Position numbers and translations under genes: made by a program. A model generated the notes under the pieces. That model made no database searches. It saw nothing but the letters and a program-made list of their open reading frames with translations, and was not told where the DNA came from. Below, piece by piece: positions 4,709 through 6,990 of a stretch of 6,990 nt of DNA. The stretch's first letter is position 1. Every line of letters begins with the position of its first letter. This stretch comes from Ferroplasma sp037442045 (GTDB taxonomy: Archaea; Thermoplasmatota; Thermoplasmata; Thermoplasmatales; Thermoplasmataceae). The stretch is from assembly GCF_037442045.1 (NCBI RefSeq), contig NZ_JBBIRC010000057.1, forward strand, positions 1 through 6,990, written 5' to 3'.

Positions 4709-6250
4709 TTACACATTTTTGAGTTCATGAAATTTTATAAAATATTCCAGTGCATCATCCCTGTATACTACAGTTTCGGGAGTCAAATTTGGAGAAGATG
4801 TGGTTAAAAGGCCTAAATCTATTAAATAATACATTATAACATATGGAACATTATAGTAAGATGCACTGAATTCCATAACCTTTTTTCTAAATTCCCGGCT
4901 ATCAGGATCTTCTCTAACCATATAATTGAATTTCAGGGCACGAATGATCTTAAAGCATTCTGTCCCACCGTATATCTCTGGCAATATGTTTTTTATATAT
5001 TCTGGAGTGTCTTTTTGTGCCAGAGTTTTCAATGTAAATTCTGTTAATACTTCTTCGAGCCTGCACAGTATTCGATTTTTCTTATCACGGCATTCAAAGA
5101 TGGAATCATATATGCCATTTTTTATCATATTATCAATTTTTGTTTCATTTAATAAATTATATCCCTGGGGGAGTGGGTCAAAATTAACAATTTTCCTGGT
5201 GATCCATTTTTCCCTGGCCATATAAAATAATATAGATTCTAAATAGTCCATATTAATTCCCAAAAATATTGCTATTTCCTGTGCGGTTCTTCTTTGCCTG
5301 TGCCTGAACATCTGGTCCAGTGCTTCAAAAACTTTCCTTACAGTTATATCTAAAGCAAAATTAGCAGGCGGCATTTTAACCCCTGCAAGTTCTTTGTTTT
5401 TTTTTCGGTGTTTATCAACACGGTTGCATAAAGAATAAAATTCATCCGGTACGGCAAAAAATACTATATCACTGATATTATGCGTAAACATTGCAATTAT
5501 AAGCCCGTTATTAAGAAGGTTCTGCAAGGATTTCCCATTTTCAGATAAATACCTGTATAAATTCTGCAATTTAAATAAGTAATTATTCTGCCCACTCTTT
5601 GATACTGGAAACTCGTCAAATAATTTTGAAGGTTTAATAAAACCACCCGATTCCAGGATATAATCCATAATTATACGGCCATTCTCTGGCAAATTATTAT
5701 AAACATTACACGTATTTGAAGCAAACTTTTCCGATAGATTTATGATTAAATCATAATGGTTTAAGGTTAAATCCATGCCATTTTTGCTTGCCAGCCTGAT
5801 TAGTTCTTTTTCATTATAATAACCGTAAAGAGTGAAGGTATTAAATTTTGCAAAATTGTCGCTTATCCATTGTGATGCTAAAATTTCAATTGGTATAGCC
5901 AAAAATTCAGGGCAATCCATATCAGGGATAACAAATAATGCCAGCTGATCTATGCATTCCTTAATGCCAGGAGTGTTATCTATATACTCTCTGGTTACCG
6001 GCATCTTCCCATCAAACATTACAACTTTTTCCATGATTTTGCTTGCATCATCAGATAATTTCGGTGTATCTTCAGAAGCACTCCCGTAAGACATGACCCT
6101 AGCTTCAAGTACTTCAGGCAGTACGTCCATTAATTTTTTCTCATCCCCTGGAGCTCTTTCAATGTTAGGAACAACCAGTTCTATAATTTTGTCCAGATAT
6201 GGCTTTGATATGCCTGCAAGAATATCACTTATTGTATAATAATAGTTCAT
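4709..6250 (-). CDS. Large soluble protein of unknown function with winged-helix-like segments
   Basis: I do not recognise a named family for this 513-residue protein. It has no signal peptide or membrane segment and looks mostly helical. Residues 187-275 (LPENGRIIMDYILESGGF through LNNGLIIAMF to FFAVPDEFYSLC) follow the hydrophobic pattern of the XPB/Ssl2 N-terminal, helicase-associated domain: a helical bundle, then a short beta unit ending in a P-x-E helix. This is a weak, pattern-only resemblance. Residues 300-355 (VRKVFEALDQMFRHRQRRTAQEIAIFLGINMDYLESILFYMAREKWI) look like a winged helix that could bind nucleic acid, and 460-485 looks like another short helical DNA-binding-like unit. There is no Walker, nuclease or protease motif, so any such activity would need a partner. 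The ATG at 6250 is the start, preceded by a very A/T-rich upstream region. It is transcribed alone, between the SufR-like gene and the HEPN cassette. Confidence 0.75.
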   Translation of the reverse strand: MNYYYTISDILAGISKPYLDKIIELVVPNIERAPGDEKKLMDVLPEVLEARVMSYGSASEDTPKLSDDASKIMEKVVMFDGKMPVTREYIDNTPGIKECIDQLALFVIPDMDCPEFLAIPIEILASQWISDNFAKFNTFTLYGYYNEKELIRLASKNGMDLTLNHYDLIINLSEKFASNTCNVYNNLPENGRIIMDYILESGGFIKPSKLFDEFPVSKSGQNNYLFKLQNLYRYLSENGKSLQNLLNNGLIIAMFTHNISDIVFFAVPDEFYSLCNRVDKHRKKNKELAGVKMPPANFALDITVRKVFEALDQMFRHRQRRTAQEIAIFLGINMDYLESILFYMAREKWITRKIVNFDPLPQGYNLLNETKIDNMIKNGIYDSIFECRDKKNRILCRLEEVLTEFTLKTLAQKDTPEYIKNILPEIYGGTECFKIIRALKFNYMVREDPDSREFRKKVMEFSASYYNVPYVIMYYLIDLGLLTTSSPNLTPETVVYRDDALEYFIKFHELKNV

Positions 6251-6310
6251 TCGTATATAAAAATATAAAGAAAATAAACTTTTCCTTTTTTTAATTTTTT
6301 ATACCTATCA
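6251..6310 (-). promoter_or_regulatory. A/T-rich promoter region of the 513-residue protein gene
   Basis: On the minus strand two TATA-like strings precede the ATG at 6250. The string GGTATAAAAAATT at about 6305-6293 would give a leader of about 20 bases. The string AGGAAAAGTTTATTTTC (about 6288-6272) has a BRE-like purine run and is centred about 26 bases before the ATG, which would give a leaderless message. I cannot choose between them. The thymine runs just beyond the stop of the upstream SufR-like gene (complement of 6362-6385) could end its transcript. Confidence 0.35.
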
Positions 6311-6385
6311 TTTATGCAAAGTCAATAAAAGTGTTCGAACCTTTATAGAAAAGGCCGCAGCAACTGGAAAAGAAATTGGATAAAA

Positions 6386-6990
6386 TCACTTTTCATCCTT
6401 TTTGGAAATCAGGAAACGGCACACGCTTGACCCGTTAACCTGCCGGTGTGTTGATTTGACATCTGCGTCAAGCACATTGGAAAACATCTCTGTTTCCATT
6501 GAGCATGCAATTCCAAAAATTTTTGATATTGAAAGTATTGGGCAGTTATACTCTGTAAGCTCAAAATTTTCCTGTGATTTTTTTACTTCTGGATAATAAT
6601 CGGCATTTCTTCTGAATCTGGCAAGATCATTTACCTTCTGCTCAAGATTTTTTCCCGGCATTGCACTGGAATATTCTATTCTTACTTTATCGTATCTGTC
6701 CTTTAAAAATCCTTCCAGGATTTTCCCATTGCCGGTATTTTTCATATAATCCATGAAGTCGTTTAGCATTGCATCTGAACTGGTTCCTAGCTTCATATTA
6801 GAAGCTTCTGTTGCATAAAATGCATATGAAGGCCTGCCCACATCTTTTTTTACGGTTTTTCTTGCAACTGCGCCCTGTTGCTCCAGAACAGATATGTGGT
6901 TTAAAACCCCCATTTTTGAAATGGAAAGGTTTTTTGCCAGATCATCAAGTGACATGCCTGGAAACTCTTTCAATAAGAGTATAATTTTCA
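6386..6990 (-). CDS. SufR-like iron-sulfur-sensing winged-helix regulator (5' partial)
   Basis: This is most of a transcriptional regulator like SufR, which in bacteria binds an iron-sulfur cluster and controls Fe-S assembly genes. Numbering from the first complete codon at 6988, residues 1-60 are a winged helix (KIILLLKEFPGMSLDDLAKN, SISKMGVLNHISVLEQQGAV, then the wing VGRPSYAFYAT). A helical linker follows, with KDRYDKVRIEY and LEQKVNDLARFRR. The C-terminal sensor block reads ELTEYNCPILSISKIFGIAC, then ETEMFSNVLDADVKSTHRQV and GSSVCRFLIS. Cys149, Cys162 and Cys190, with spacings of 13 and 28, and His181 are candidate cluster ligands; the spacing agrees with what I recall for SufR proteins. 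The frame stays open to the window edge, and the TTG at 6973 lies inside the first HTH helix, so the true start lies beyond 6990. The regulated genes are not in view; control of Fe-S assembly is inferred from the family. Confidence 0.82.
   Translation of the reverse strand, partial: KIILLLKEFPGMSLDDLAKNLSISKMGVLNHISVLEQQGAVARKTVKKDVGRPSYAFYATEASNMKLGTSSDAMLNDFMDYMKNTGNGKILEGFLKDRYDKVRIEYSSAMPGKNLEQKVNDLARFRRNADYYPEVKKSQENFELTEYNCPILSISKIFGIACSMETEMFSNVLDADVKSTHRQVNGSSVCRFLISKKDEK

Noticed and set aside
4926..5225. 99-codon plus-strand frame inside the 513-residue gene
   Set aside because: It is Ser/Phe-rich complement of a long, uninterrupted minus-strand gene, with no promoter.
6402..6596. 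64-codon plus-strand frame inside the SufR-like gene
   Set aside because: It is antisense to the conserved cysteine block and unsupported.
6971..6973. TTG as the start of the SufR-like gene
   Set aside because: The frame continues upstream as KIILL directly into the first helix of the winged helix, so the TTG is an internal leucine and the gene is cut by the window edge.

Overview
The window looks like chromosomal DNA of an acidophilic archaeon of the Thermoplasmatales (Ferroplasma, Acidiplasma or Picrophilus type). The grounds are strong A/T richness, archaeal-only families (a Trm56-type tRNA ribose methylase carrying a C-terminal HD domain, archaeal CobS), TATA-like boxes about 26 bases before start codons (leaderless transcription) and very compact spacing with 4-8 base overlaps. 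The assignment rests on my recognition of protein families, not on a database search.

Left part, 1-1534. The 3' part of a gamma-carbonic-anhydrase-like hexapeptide protein (its start lies before the window) overlaps cobS, the membrane enzyme of the last cobalamin-assembly steps. Facing cobS on the minus strand is a small charged protein of unknown function, and the two genes overlap at their 3' ends.

Middle left, 1616-3150. A divergent promoter region of about 80 bases drives, on the plus strand, a two-gene operon: an ArsR-type winged-helix regulator and, with an ATGA overlap, the Trm56-HD fusion. A 221-base gap without genes follows.

Middle right, 3372-4596, minus strand. A compact cassette of three small genes is coupled by GTGA and ATGA overlaps. 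The last gene is a HEPN-fold protein. The middle one is its partner, with a conserved-looking C-terminal FDYEWWL segment. The first, at 4288-4596, has no normal start codon in its reading frame: an ATG in the position expected for a leaderless start lies one base out of frame. This is either a frameshifted gene, a sequence error, recoding or a non-AUG start. The cassette resembles a toxin-antitoxin-like islet set between ordinary genes and is the most interesting part of the window.

Right part, 4709-6990, minus strand. A 513-residue soluble protein of unknown function has winged-helix-like segments and a middle part faintly reminiscent of the XPB/Ssl2 N-terminal helicase-associated domain. 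Beyond it lies the greater part of a SufR-type iron-sulfur-sensing regulator, cut by the window edge. No RNA genes, CRISPR arrays, insertion sequences or long repeats were found.
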